Positions 1 through 7,013 of a stretch of DNA of 12,309 nucleotides are shown here, piece after piece; within the stretch, counting starts at the first letter, position 1; each line of letters opens with the position of its first letter. The stretch comes from Deltaproteobacteria bacterium (GTDB taxonomy: Bacteria; Desulfobacterota; DSM-4660; Desulfatiglandales; Desulfatiglandaceae), in NCBI GenBank assembly GCA_003646995.1, contig QMLZ01000069.1, positions 1-12,309 on the forward strand. The letters run 5' to 3'. A program made the translations under genes and the position numbers. Under the pieces are notes generated by a model. The model had not been told where the DNA came from. It saw nothing but the letters and a program-made list of their open reading frames with translations, and ran no database searches.

Positions 1-2
1 AG

Positions 3-971
3 GCATATGACAAGGCCATGGAGAGCTTGCGTGAACTGGTTTTGAAGCCACCAAAAGATGAAGCCGGGAAGGCGGCTAGGGCGCTATTTTATCAGGCATG
101 TGAGGAGGCCATAAGGCAGGCTTGCGAAGAGAAACGATTTCAAGATTGCATCGATTTATATAGGAAAAACCAGGCCCTAGTAGCGGACAAGCTGGGAATG
201 CGAACCAGGTTGTATGTAGCAGAGGCGCTATTTGAGGAAGGGGCGGCAGATCAGTCCTTAGCTGTGCTGGGGCGATTCGACCCCGATTCCCTAATGCCTC
301 GGCTCAGGCCGCGCTACATCATGGTCTTTGCAAAGGCATTGCGTGCAGCCGGCCATGTAAAACGGGCAGTCAGGATACTGGAAGAACAAAAAGGTAGGAT
401 AAGGGATGAGTTGTTCAAAGCCAGGTGTTCATTGTTCTTGGGTCAGGCATATGAGGAGTTGGGTTTGCTCTCTGAGGCATTGAAGGCGTACAAGCATGGT
501 ATTGCCAATTTTCCTTTGCTGAGCAAGGAGGAGAAGCTGAAGGTTCTATTGGAGGTGGGCAAGATACAAAACAGGATGGGTAACACGTTAGAGGCAAAAG
601 GGGCGCTTAGGAGGTGCCTAGAGCTAGCTGGAAAGGCAAAGGAATATGATGAAATCCGCCTTTCGGCCTTGGTAGAACTAGCCGACACATATGGGTCCAG
701 TAACAACTTACAGGAGGCAGTGAAAATACTGGAGGATCTCTTCAAGCAGGGCTATGGGCCGGAAGGGGAACACTACTGGGAGATCAAATTTAGGCTAGCG
801 CAGTATTACGAGCAGCTTGGAAGGAACCAGAGAGCAAAAGAGCTGTACACAGAAGTAGGAGATGAAGGACCACCGATATTGCAGGCAAGGGCTCAGATGC
901 GGCTGGGTGACATAGTACTGTACGACAACCTGAAAAAACTGCCCCACTGGGCCGAGGTTGCAAATAGGTAG
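3..971 (+). CDS. TPR-repeat protein, 5'-truncated
   Basis: The reading frame is open to the window edge: codons before the ATG at 18 (A-Y-D-K-A) read straight into it, so the true start lies upstream and 322 residues are visible. The protein is helical throughout, with about six tetratricopeptide-like repeats (visible residues near 68-95, 105-130, 142-170, 180-210, 222-248 and 262-285). The clearest has the TPR signature G-x-A-Y-E-E-L-G-x-x-x-E-A-L-x-A-Y. No signal peptide, membrane segment or catalytic motif is visible in this part. TPR proteins act as protein-binding scaffolds. The stop lies 6 bp before the sigma-54 activator gene, so the two are probably co-transcribed and this may be its partner or part of a flagellar regulatory module; that role is inference. 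I do not recognise a specific named family. Confidence 0.85.
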   Translation, partial: AYDKAMESLRELVLKPPKDEAGKAARALFYQACEEAIRQACEEKRFQDCIDLYRKNQALVADKLGMRTRLYVAEALFEEGAADQSLAVLGRFDPDSLMPRLRPRYIMVFAKALRAAGHVKRAVRILEEQKGRIRDELFKARCSLFLGQAYEELGLLSEALKAYKHGIANFPLLSKEEKLKVLLEVGKIQNRMGNTLEAKGALRRCLELAGKAKEYDEIRLSALVELADTYGSSNNLQEAVKILEDLFKQGYGPEGEHYWEIKFRLAQYYEQLGRNQRAKELYTEVGDEGPPILQARAQMRLGDIVLYDNLKKLPHWAEVANR

Positions 972-977
972 GCAGGG

Positions 978-2339
978 ATGGATAAACAAAAGATCTTGTG
1001 GACTGCTTCTTCTGTCTCACTACACCCGAGGTTGTTAGAAAGCCTTAAAAACCTGGGGTGCGAAATACTAATGGGAGACGGAGCAAGAGACGTGCCTTCG
1101 GAGGCAATAGAGAAGTTGCTGCCCAAGGTCTGGGTGACTGATGTAGGGGGGAAGCCTTCGGAGTTCATAAGGCTTTTAGAAGATATTAGTGTCAGATTTC
1201 CGTCCATTTCGGTATTGGTGTTTAGTGCGAAGCCCACTGTGGAGGAGGCCGTAAAGGTCATTAGGGCAGGTGCGTCAGAGTATATGGCCTGCAGTATAGA
1301 GCCCGAAAGATTGCTCGGGGCAATTGAAAGGTGTGTGATACATGGGCGGTGCAAGAAACGCTCAAAAGGATCCACAATCCGCAGAAGTATTGAGCCCGGG
1401 GAAATTGTTGCTTGCGACGAAGCAATGAAGAAAGTTCTTGAATTCGCACGAAGGGCCGCAGAACGAGACGCCACAGTGCTCTTGGAAGGGGAAAGTGGTT
1501 CAGGCAAGGAAATAGTTGCTAGATTCATACATCAAAACAGCGCTAGAAGAGATGGACCACTTATAGCTATCAACTGTGCGGCCCTACCGGAGAATCTTCT
1601 CGAAAGCGAGCTTTTTGGCCACGAAAGAGGAGCGTTTACCGGGGCTACGGCCAGAAAGCAAGGGAAATTCGAACTGGCCGATGGAGGTACATTACTGCTT
1701 GATGAGATTAGCGAAATGGCCCCTGCAATCCAGGCTAAGCTGCTGAGAGCTTTGCAGGAGAGGGTGATAGACAGGGTAGGGGGTCGGTATCCTGTTGAAG
1801 TTGATGTGCGGGTCATTGCGACGACCAACAGGGATCTTGAAAAAGAGGTGAGAAACGGTAACTTCCGCCTTGACCTCTATTATCGCCTCAATGTGATACC
1901 CCTACGAATCCCGCCTTTAAGGTCTAGAAAGGCGGATATTATACCACTGGCAGAACTTTTCCTTGCAAGACAAGCTGCCAGGTATGGGGGTTCCTTGAAA
2001 CAACTTCGTCCAGATGCCAGGGTGTTTTTAGAGAAATACCATTGGCCCGGGAATGTACGTGAACTAGAAAATCTCATGGAGAGGGTTTCTATTTTTGTTG
2101 ATTCGGACCTGGTAGGGCAAAAGGATCTGGAGAGGCTCATTGACCTTGGCTCGGTTAATAATGAAAAGGTTCTGACGGATGCCAATGTGGTGACTCTCAA
2201 GGAGATGGAAAAAAAGATGATCATGAATGCCCTCAAGAGTAACAACGGGAACAGGACGCATGCGGCCAAGGTCTTAGGGATAAGCGTAAGGACGTTAAGG
2301 AACAAGTTAAAGGAATACAAGGCTGAAATGAAACTTTGA
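978..2339 (+). CDS. Sigma-54-dependent flagellar transcriptional activator (FlrC/FleR/FlgR-like), degenerate receiver
   Basis: A 453-residue NtrC-family regulator. Residues 1-125 are a receiver-like domain. Residues about 140-375 are the AAA+ sigma-54 interaction domain: Walker A G-E-S-G-S-G-K-E (171-178), the RNA-polymerase-contacting GAFTGA loop (218-223), Walker B T-L-L-L-D-E (238-243) and arginine fingers R297 and R303. Residues about 407-448 form a Fis-type helix-turn-helix. The ATPase and DNA-binding parts look fully functional. The receiver keeps an aspartate at the phosphoacceptor position (D55, in V-T-D-V) and a serine at the switch position (S83). It lacks the N-terminal acidic pair (I-L-W-T-A-S replaces the usual V-D-D), and the conserved K-P near residue 105 is C-S. 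Phosphorylation control is therefore doubtful. A strong sigma-54 promoter for flgB starts 64 bp downstream, which fits a flagellar class-switch activator. The exact orthologue (FlrC, FleR or FlgR) cannot be settled by eye. Confidence 0.93.
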   Translation: MDKQKILWTASSVSLHPRLLESLKNLGCEILMGDGARDVPSEAIEKLLPKVWVTDVGGKPSEFIRLLEDISVRFPSISVLVFSAKPTVEEAVKVIRAGASEYMACSIEPERLLGAIERCVIHGRCKKRSKGSTIRRSIEPGEIVACDEAMKKVLEFARRAAERDATVLLEGESGSGKEIVARFIHQNSARRDGPLIAINCAALPENLLESELFGHERGAFTGATARKQGKFELADGGTLLLDEISEMAPAIQAKLLRALQERVIDRVGGRYPVEVDVRVIATTNRDLEKEVRNGNFRLDLYYRLNVIPLRIPPLRSRKADIIPLAELFLARQAARYGGSLKQLRPDARVFLEKYHWPGNVRELENLMERVSIFVDSDLVGQKDLERLIDLGSVNNEKVLTDANVVTLKEMEKKMIMNALKSNNGNRTHAAKVLGISVRTLRNKLKEYKAEMKL

Positions 2340-2402
2340 GCTGCCGTTTTTGCCTGACAAACACTGGCCAGCCTAGGTGACCGTGAAAGTATCCGTTCGG
2401 GT

Positions 2403-2418
2403 TGGTACTTGTTTTGCA
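2403..2418 (+). promoter_or_regulatory. Sigma-54 (RpoN) promoter of the flgB operon
   Basis: TGGTAC, five bases, then TTGCA matches the -24/-12 consensus TGGCAC-N5-TTGCW at all but one box position (C to T). The invariant GG (2404-2405) and GC (2416-2417) are 10 bp apart, as required. Transcription would start near 2429, leaving a leader of about 26 nt with a GGAGAGG ribosome site at 2437-2443. The site lies in the 115-bp spacer between the activator gene and flgB. Upstream in that spacer are two adjacent palindromes, CTGGCCAG (2364-2371) and CCTAGG (2372-2377), which could be activator contacts, but this is not supported by a known consensus. Confidence 0.85.
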
Positions 2419-2454
2419 TGAAAGGATTTGTAGAAAGGAGAGGTTGTCTTTGAC

Positions 2455-2880
2455 ATGGGGGGTGTGATCGGCAAAGGAATTATGGATAAGACCTCAAGGC
2501 TCCTGGCCCACGTATTGGACTATCGAGCCAAGAGACATGGGGTCATAGCCGGTAACTTAGCGAACATTGACACACCAGGATACCGGCCAAAGGATATAGA
2601 TTTTGATGACGCCTTGAAGGCGGCCCTTAAAGAGTCGGATCTGAAGCTTAAGGTGACCCACGAGGGCCATTTGCCCGCTAGATCCTCTATTCCTTCGCCT
2701 GGACAAGGGGAATTTCCAATGAAGGAAATTGGTAAAGGGCTCCAGAGAGACTCCCAAGTAGATCTTGACAAGGAGATGGCCAAGATGGCCAAAAACAATC
2801 TTCTATACGAGGCCACGGTAAGGATGCTGTCCAAGAAGTTTGATGAACTGAAAATGGTTATAGAAGAAGGAAGGAGATAG
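2455..2880 (+). CDS. flgB: Flagellar proximal rod protein FlgB
   Basis: A 141-residue protein of normal length for FlgB, which forms part of the proximal rod in the periplasm after export by the flagellar type III apparatus. The family signature N-L-A-N-I-D-T-P-G-Y is at residues about 32-41, preceded by the typical helical stretch with L-D-Y-R-A-K-R-H. The C-terminal helix (from about residue 100) carries the heptad-like pattern of rod proteins. There is no cleavable signal peptide, as expected for type III export. I chose the ATG at 2455, which has GGAGAGG 11 nt upstream; an ATG at 2482 (M-D-K-T-S) is a possible alternative but has weaker initiation context. It is the first gene of the operon behind the sigma-54 promoter, and flgC begins 4 bp after its stop. 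Confidence 0.96.
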   Translation: MGGVIGKGIMDKTSRLLAHVLDYRAKRHGVIAGNLANIDTPGYRPKDIDFDDALKAALKESDLKLKVTHEGHLPARSSIPSPGQGEFPMKEIGKGLQRDSQVDLDKEMAKMAKNNLLYEATVRMLSKKFDELKMVIEEGRR

Positions 2881-2884
2881 TGAA

Positions 2885-3325
2885 ATGGACCTGATAAAGG
2901 CTATCGACATTGCGGCAAGCGGGATGTCGGCAGAAAGGGCGAGGTTGAATGTAATATCAATGAACCTTGCAAACGCCAACACTACAAGAACGGCTTCCGG
3001 GGGGCCTTATCGGAAAAAGACGGTGATATTCGAAACTGCCCCCATTTCGAGGTCTTTTGAGGAGGAATTGAAAGTCTCGATGGAGACCGAGGAAGTATAT
3101 GGAGTACGAGTGACAGGGATAGCGCCTGTAAAAGGACCTTTCAGGAAGGTTTACGATCCTTCCCACCCGGATGCAGACAGACAGGGCTATGTGTATTTGC
3201 CAAACGTTAATCTAGTCCAGGAGATGGTATCTATGCTGAATGCCAACCGAGGGTATGAGGCAAATGCGGCTGCCATCAGGGCAGCGAAAGAGATGGCCCT
3301 GCAGGCCCTTGATCTGGCGCGATAG
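2885..3325 (+). CDS. flgC: Flagellar proximal rod protein FlgC
   Basis: A 146-residue rod protein of usual length. The N-terminus has the axial-protein pattern (A-A-S-G-M-S-A-E-R then N-L-A-N-A-N-T-T-R-T, near residues 11-36). The C-terminus has the FlgC motif V-N-L-V-Q-E-M-V followed by N-A-N-R-G-Y-E-A-N-A (about residues 108-127), the paired helices that pack in the rod. AAGGAG at 2871-2876 sits inside the end of flgB, 8 nt before the ATG, so translation is closely linked to flgB. The product assembles with FlgB, FlgF, FlgG and FliE in the rod. Confidence 0.97.
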   Translation: MDLIKAIDIAASGMSAERARLNVISMNLANANTTRTASGGPYRKKTVIFETAPISRSFEEELKVSMETEEVYGVRVTGIAPVKGPFRKVYDPSHPDADRQGYVYLPNVNLVQEMVSMLNANRGYEANAAAIRAAKEMALQALDLAR

Positions 3326-3339
3326 TACAAGGAGTTAAG

Positions 3340-3633
3340 ATGATACGGAGCATTCAATCACACATAAGGGGCAGCGGGCAAGATATGGGCCCAAAGGTTG
3401 CCGAAAACAGAGATGGCGACTTCGCCAAGACATTGAAGCGCTTCATCGCTGATGTAGATACACAACTCAAACGCGCAGACAGTATGATGAACGAATTCGC
3501 GGTTGGGAAAAGGGCGGATCTTCAAAATGTAATGATCGAAACTCAAAAGGCAGATTTGTCGCTCAGGCTTCTTCTGAGGATCAGGAACAAGCTGGTGGAG
3601 GCTTATCAAGAAATCATGAGGATGCAGGTGTAA
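3340..3633 (+). CDS. fliE: Flagellar hook-basal body protein FliE
   Basis: A 97-residue protein, typical of FliE, the adaptor joining the MS ring/export gate to the rod. The conserved C-terminal half is present: D-L-Q-N-V-M-I-E-T-Q-K-A-D-L-S-L (about residues 60-75) followed by the helix R-N-K-L-V-E-A-Y-Q-E-I-M-R-M at the extreme C-terminus. AAGGAG (3329-3334) lies 5 nt before the ATG. The gene begins 14 bp after flgC, and the order flgB-flgC-fliE-fliF is the classic one in many phyla. A 111-bp non-coding gap follows, the longest inside this operon. Confidence 0.96.
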   Translation: MIRSIQSHIRGSGQDMGPKVAENRDGDFAKTLKRFIADVDTQLKRADSMMNEFAVGKRADLQNVMIETQKADLSLRLLLRIRNKLVEAYQEIMRMQV

Positions 3634-3665
3634 CAGCAGGCAGAAGGCGCAAGGCAGGTGTCAGG

Positions 3666-3686
3666 AAAGGGAGACTGTTTCTCTTT
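3666..3686 (+). other. Possible RNA hairpin in the fliE-fliF gap
   Basis: AAAGGGA (3666-3672) can pair with TCTCTTT (3680-3686) around a 7-nt loop: seven base pairs, one of them G-U. No T-run follows, so it does not look like an intrinsic terminator. It might affect mRNA stability or processing between fliE and fliF, or may be chance. Confidence 0.3.
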
Positions 3687-3689
3687 AGA

Positions 3690-3726
3690 CCCAATGCCGA
3701 CCGCCCAAAGCCCAATGCCTACCACC
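3690..3726 (+). repeat. Imperfect direct repeat, 21-bp period
   Basis: Two 16-bp copies, at 3690-3705 and 3711-3726, match at 14 of 16 positions; both begin CCCAATGCC and contain ACC and CC in register. They lie in the gap between fliE and fliF, just before the fliF ribosome site. The repeated short C-rich words look like a degenerate intergenic repeat rather than coding sequence. Function is unknown. Confidence 0.7.
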
Positions 3727-3744
3727 TAATAAAGGAGTCCGGAT

Positions 3745-5331
3745 ATGGCTGAGGCAGAAAACAGATCAACGATGCCCCTTGTGGAGGTTATCCGAAATAT
3801 TCCTCTTGGCAAGAAGATCAGTTTTGCAATAACCGCCTGCTTGCTCATCGGAGGTTTTGTGGCCTTGATGAGTTGGACCAATCGACCAGACTACCAGATA
3901 TTGTTCGCCAACCTAGAGACCTCCGATGCGGCCCAGATCGCGGACAAACTCAGGGAGAGAAGGGTTTCCTTTCGCCTAGAGGACGGGGGCCGCACAATAC
4001 TGGTCCCTGAGGAGAAGGTTTACGACTTGAGGCTTGAGCTTGCGAGCCAGGGACTGCCTAGAGGCGGGAACGTTGGATTCGAGACCTTTGACAAAATGCC
4101 ATTCGGTACTACGGAATTTGTACAAAAGTTGAAATATCAGCAGGCTCTTCAGGGTGAGCTGGCAAGAACGATAATGCAGTTTGATGCAGTGGCTCAGGCG
4201 AGGGTACATATCGTTCAGCCTGATGACTCGCTGTTCGTCGAACCAGAGAAGCAAGCTACGGCTTCCGTGGTACTCAAGCTGTACCAAGGAAGGGCTTTGG
4301 ACCGTAAGCAACTTCAGGGAATAGTCAACCTAGTGGCATGCGCGGTGAAAGACTTGAAGCCTGAGAATGTGACCGTAGTGGATGTGAACCAGGGTTTACT
4401 CATAGGTTCCAGAGAGGACAATGGCGTGGGTGCCATGACGGCGGATCAATTTGAATACAAAAGGGCATTAGAGAAGACACTAGAAAAGAGGATAGTCAGC
4501 ATGCTCGAACCGGTCATAGGCAGAAATCAAGTGGTTGCCAAGGTTTCAGCCGATGTAGACTTTAAGCAGGTAAATATATCCGAGGAAACCTATGATCCGG
4601 ACAGCATGGTAATACGAAGTGAACACAGGCAGAAGGAAAAGGCGATAAATGGGAAAAGTTTGCCCAGTGGGTCACCCGATTCGAAATATCAAGTTTATGA
4701 AACAAGTGGCCAGAGCAGCGCAACAACTAAGAAGGTGGAAAAAGAAAATTCTATAGTGAACTATGAAATTAATAAGGTGGAAAAACAAATTGTGAGTTCC
4801 TCTGGGGAGATTAAGCGGCTCACAGCGGCAGTGATTATTGACGGACCTTATACCACGGTGAAGGATGAGCAGGGCAATCCCCAAAGGAAGTTTGTCCCAC
4901 GGAGCCGCAAAGAGATGAAAAACTTCGAAGAAATCGTGAAGAAGGCCATAGGGTTTAATGAAGCAAGGGGGGATCAGGTCACCATATCCAATGTTCCTTT
5001 TGCGATTCAGAAGGAAGAAGAGGTGAATGTGGCTGCCGCTCCTGCCTGGATGAGCTATCTAAAGAAAGGCGTAAGGCCGTTTTTCAATGTTGTTTTGATC
5101 TTCCTATTTTTCTTTTTTGTTATCAAGCCCTTCAAGAATTGGTTGAGTCAAGCGAAGCAATATGTCGGCCCGGCGGCCCTGCCGCCAGGTACAGAGGTTC
5201 CCCAACTGTCAGCCGGCGGCCAAGGGAGTGGGGACAGTGCCATCAGGAAAGAGGAGATCTTGGAGATCAGCAGAACAGAACCGGAAAAGATCGCAGAGGT
5301 AATCAGAAGCTGGGTGAGAGAGGGAAGTTAA
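3745..5331 (+). CDS. fliF: Flagellar MS-ring protein FliF
   Basis: A 528-residue inner-membrane protein forming the MS ring, the base on which the rotor and export gate assemble. The first transmembrane helix is at about 25-44. The periplasmic ring-building (YscJ/FliF-type) domains span about 46-220, with family landmarks such as G-L-P-R-G-G-N-V-G-F-E (103-113) and Y-Q-Q-A-L-Q-G-E-L-A-R-T-I (131-143). The FliF-specific periplasmic region runs to about 430. The second transmembrane helix is at 445-460, very phenylalanine-rich. The cytoplasmic tail ends in the FliG-binding motif (residues about 503-526: E-E-I-L-E-I-S, E-P-E-K-I-A, I-R-S-W). AAGGAG (3732-3737) is 7 nt before the ATG. The stop is followed after one base by the fliG start, which fits their tight partnership. 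Confidence 0.97.
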   Translation: MAEAENRSTMPLVEVIRNIPLGKKISFAITACLLIGGFVALMSWTNRPDYQILFANLETSDAAQIADKLRERRVSFRLEDGGRTILVPEEKVYDLRLELASQGLPRGGNVGFETFDKMPFGTTEFVQKLKYQQALQGELARTIMQFDAVAQARVHIVQPDDSLFVEPEKQATASVVLKLYQGRALDRKQLQGIVNLVACAVKDLKPENVTVVDVNQGLLIGSREDNGVGAMTADQFEYKRALEKTLEKRIVSMLEPVIGRNQVVAKVSADVDFKQVNISEETYDPDSMVIRSEHRQKEKAINGKSLPSGSPDSKYQVYETSGQSSATTKKVEKENSIVNYEINKVEKQIVSSSGEIKRLTAAVIIDGPYTTVKDEQGNPQRKFVPRSRKEMKNFEEIVKKAIGFNEARGDQVTISNVPFAIQKEEEVNVAAAPAWMSYLKKGVRPFFNVVLIFLFFFFVIKPFKNWLSQAKQYVGPAALPPGTEVPQLSAGGQGSGDSAIRKEEILEISRTEPEKIAEVIRSWVREGS

Positions 5332-5332
5332 G

Positions 5333-6343
5333 TTGGAAGGAAGAGAGGAGCTTACCGGAACAAGAAAAGCGGCCATTTTTCTAATGGTTATGGGCGAAGA
5401 ATTCACAGCTAATGTGTTTAGACACCTGAGTGAGGACGAGATAAAGGCCATAGGGCAACAGATGACCAAGCTCGACCAGGTGGACCCAAAGGTCATATCC
5501 TCTGTAATGAATGAATTTTTGGGGACCTTCAAGGGCGGGGCTATCATAGGTGGCTCGGGAGATAAGTTTTTTGAGCGAACAGTGTCAAAGGCATTAAATC
5601 CAAAAAAGGCAAGCACACTGATGGAAGAGCTTACTTCCACAAAGAAGCGGGGCTATTTTGAGAAGCTAAAGACCTTGGCACCAGAAATGATTGTTAACTT
5701 CATAGCAAACGAGCACCCTCAGACGATCGCCCTTATTTTGGCAAACCTAGACCATCATACCGCAGCAGAGGTTATCAAGCTGCTACCGGAAAATATCCAG
5801 AGCGAGGTCGTTGTAAGGATAGCGAAGCTGGACACAGTGCCTGACGAGATAATAGACGAGATACAGAGCGTGCTTGAAAGTGAGGTATCAAGTATTGGCG
5901 AATCAGGTCCCCAAAAGATGGGCGGCATCGAGGTGGCAGCAGAAATACTAAACCAAATAGACAGGAAGGTAGAAAAGGCCATACTGGAAAAGATAGAGGA
6001 AGAAGAAGAAGAACTCGCTGATAACATAAGACAGTCCATGTTCATTTTTGAGGATCTCGTAACCCTCGATGACCGTTCTATCCGAGCACTGCTCAAAGAA
6101 ATCAGCAATGATGAATTGCTCCTGGCCCTAAAAACCGCCTCTGATACTCTTAAGGAGAAAATCTTCGGTAATCTGAGCCAGAGGGCCGCGGAGATGCTGA
6201 AAGAAGATATGGAGGTTATGGGACCGGTGAGAGTGAAAGAAGTTGAACAGGCTCAAAGAAGCATTATAAAGACGGCCAGGAGGCTTGAGGAAGAGGGGAA
6301 GATTGTTCTCGGGGGCAGGGGAGGTGATGACGTAGTTGTCTAA
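5333..6343 (+). CDS. fliG: Flagellar rotor switch protein FliG
   Basis: A 336-residue C-ring protein that couples stator ion flow to rotation and sits on the FliF tail in the cytoplasm. The N-terminal FliF-binding domain opens with L-T-G-T-R-K-A-A (7-14). The middle domain has the E-H-P-Q-T motif (127-131). The hinge has M-F-I-F (236-239), and the torque-generating C-terminal domain has L-D-D-R-S (245-249) and charged helix residues around 275-292. The start is a TTG one base after the fliF stop, with a GAGAGGGAAG-type ribosome site inside the fliF end. The next in-frame ATGs would cut into the conserved N-terminus, so TTG is the best choice. A six-glutamate run (222-227), mostly GAA codons, lies in the linker before M-F-I-F. 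Confidence 0.97.
   Translation: MEGREELTGTRKAAIFLMVMGEEFTANVFRHLSEDEIKAIGQQMTKLDQVDPKVISSVMNEFLGTFKGGAIIGGSGDKFFERTVSKALNPKKASTLMEELTSTKKRGYFEKLKTLAPEMIVNFIANEHPQTIALILANLDHHTAAEVIKLLPENIQSEVVVRIAKLDTVPDEIIDEIQSVLESEVSSIGESGPQKMGGIEVAAEILNQIDRKVEKAILEKIEEEEEELADNIRQSMFIFEDLVTLDDRSIRALLKEISNDELLLALKTASDTLKEKIFGNLSQRAAEMLKEDMEVMGPVRVKEVEQAQRSIIKTARRLEEEGKIVLGGRGGDDVVV
6320..6328 (+). promoter_or_regulatory. Strong Shine-Dalgarno for fliH inside fliG
   Basis: GGAGGTGAT, a full nine-base complement to the 16S rRNA 3' end, lies within the last codons of fliG and 7 nt before a TTG at 6336. It decides the fliH start, since a TAG at 6333 blocks any earlier in-frame start and the ATG at 6364 is out of frame. 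Confidence 0.75.
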
Positions 6344-7013
6344 TCTACTAAAGAGAGAGGAGCATGAAGGACTTAAGATAGAAAGCTTCCGGGTACGAGA
6401 GTTTGAGGCCCACAGGGTCAACCCTACTAAAAAGAGTGAAGAACCTAGTGACGGTATAGGGGGCAAAATAGAAGATCATCTGTCCAAAATCGAGATGGAG
6501 GCCTATGAGAAGGGATTTCAGCAAGGGCAAAAGGACGGGCTCGTCATGGGGAAAAAACGGCTGGAAGAAACAGCCAGGAGGCTTGAAGCCCTCATCAAGA
6601 GCTTGTCTCAGTTGAAAAAAGAAGTTTATAGAAACTCCGAAAGGGAACTCGTTGAGCTTGCCACAGAAATAGCAAGAAAAATCCTGCTAAAGGAGCTCGA
6701 ACTCGATGATACGGCTATCCTGCGCACTGTGCGCCGGGCCATATCCTTTTTGAATGATAGAAGTAATGTAAGGATTCGTCTTAATCCTTCAGACATGAAC
6801 AAGGTCGCTGAGGTCTTGTCTGAAATCAGAGCTGATAAAAAAATAGAGGACGTGGAACTAGTTGAAGATTCTGCTGTGGAGCGGGGTGGCTGCATCCTTG
6901 AATCAGGATTTGGGCTCGTCAACGCAACCATTGAAGATCAATTATCTGCAATTTCAGAGGAGTTAGAAGAAGAGCTCAAAAGCGGCGGTCAAGACAATGC
7001 AACTGTCCCTTAA
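6336..7013 (+). CDS. fliH: Flagellar export ATPase regulator FliH
   Basis: A 225-residue protein, close to the usual FliH length. FliH dimers bind and restrain the FliI ATPase and tether it to the C-ring. The central region has the FliH-type GxxxG series, glycines at 60, 64, 68 and 72 (G-F-Q-Q-G-Q-K-D-G-L-V-M-G), followed by a charged coiled coil (about 73-120). The C-terminal FliI-binding domain ends with G-G-C-I-L-E-S-G-F-G-L-V-N-A (184-197), the family's conserved block. The start is a TTG overlapping the fliG stop by 8 bp, supported by the strong ribosome site at 6320-6328. The 3' end overlaps fliI by 17 bp, so stoichiometry of the FliH-FliI pair is probably set by translational coupling. 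Confidence 0.95.
   Translation: MSNLLKREEHEGLKIESFRVREFEAHRVNPTKKSEEPSDGIGGKIEDHLSKIEMEAYEKGFQQGQKDGLVMGKKRLEETARRLEALIKSLSQLKKEVYRNSERELVELATEIARKILLKELELDDTAILRTVRRAISFLNDRSNVRIRLNPSDMNKVAEVLSEIRADKKIEDVELVEDSAVERGGCILESGFGLVNATIEDQLSAISEELEEELKSGGQDNATVP

Noticed and set aside
893..1528. 211-codon open frame on the - strand across the activator gene
   Set aside because: It is antisense to a gene with clear conserved motifs, its translation is serine/leucine-rich without recognisable domains, and it has no operon context.
1880..2419. 179-codon - strand open frame reaching the flgB promoter
   Set aside because: It lies over conserved AAA+ and HTH coding sequence and the sigma-54 promoter, with no family features of its own.
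5676..5700. TGGCAC in fliG considered as a -24 box
   Set aside because: No TTGC box follows at the required spacing; it is within coding sequence.
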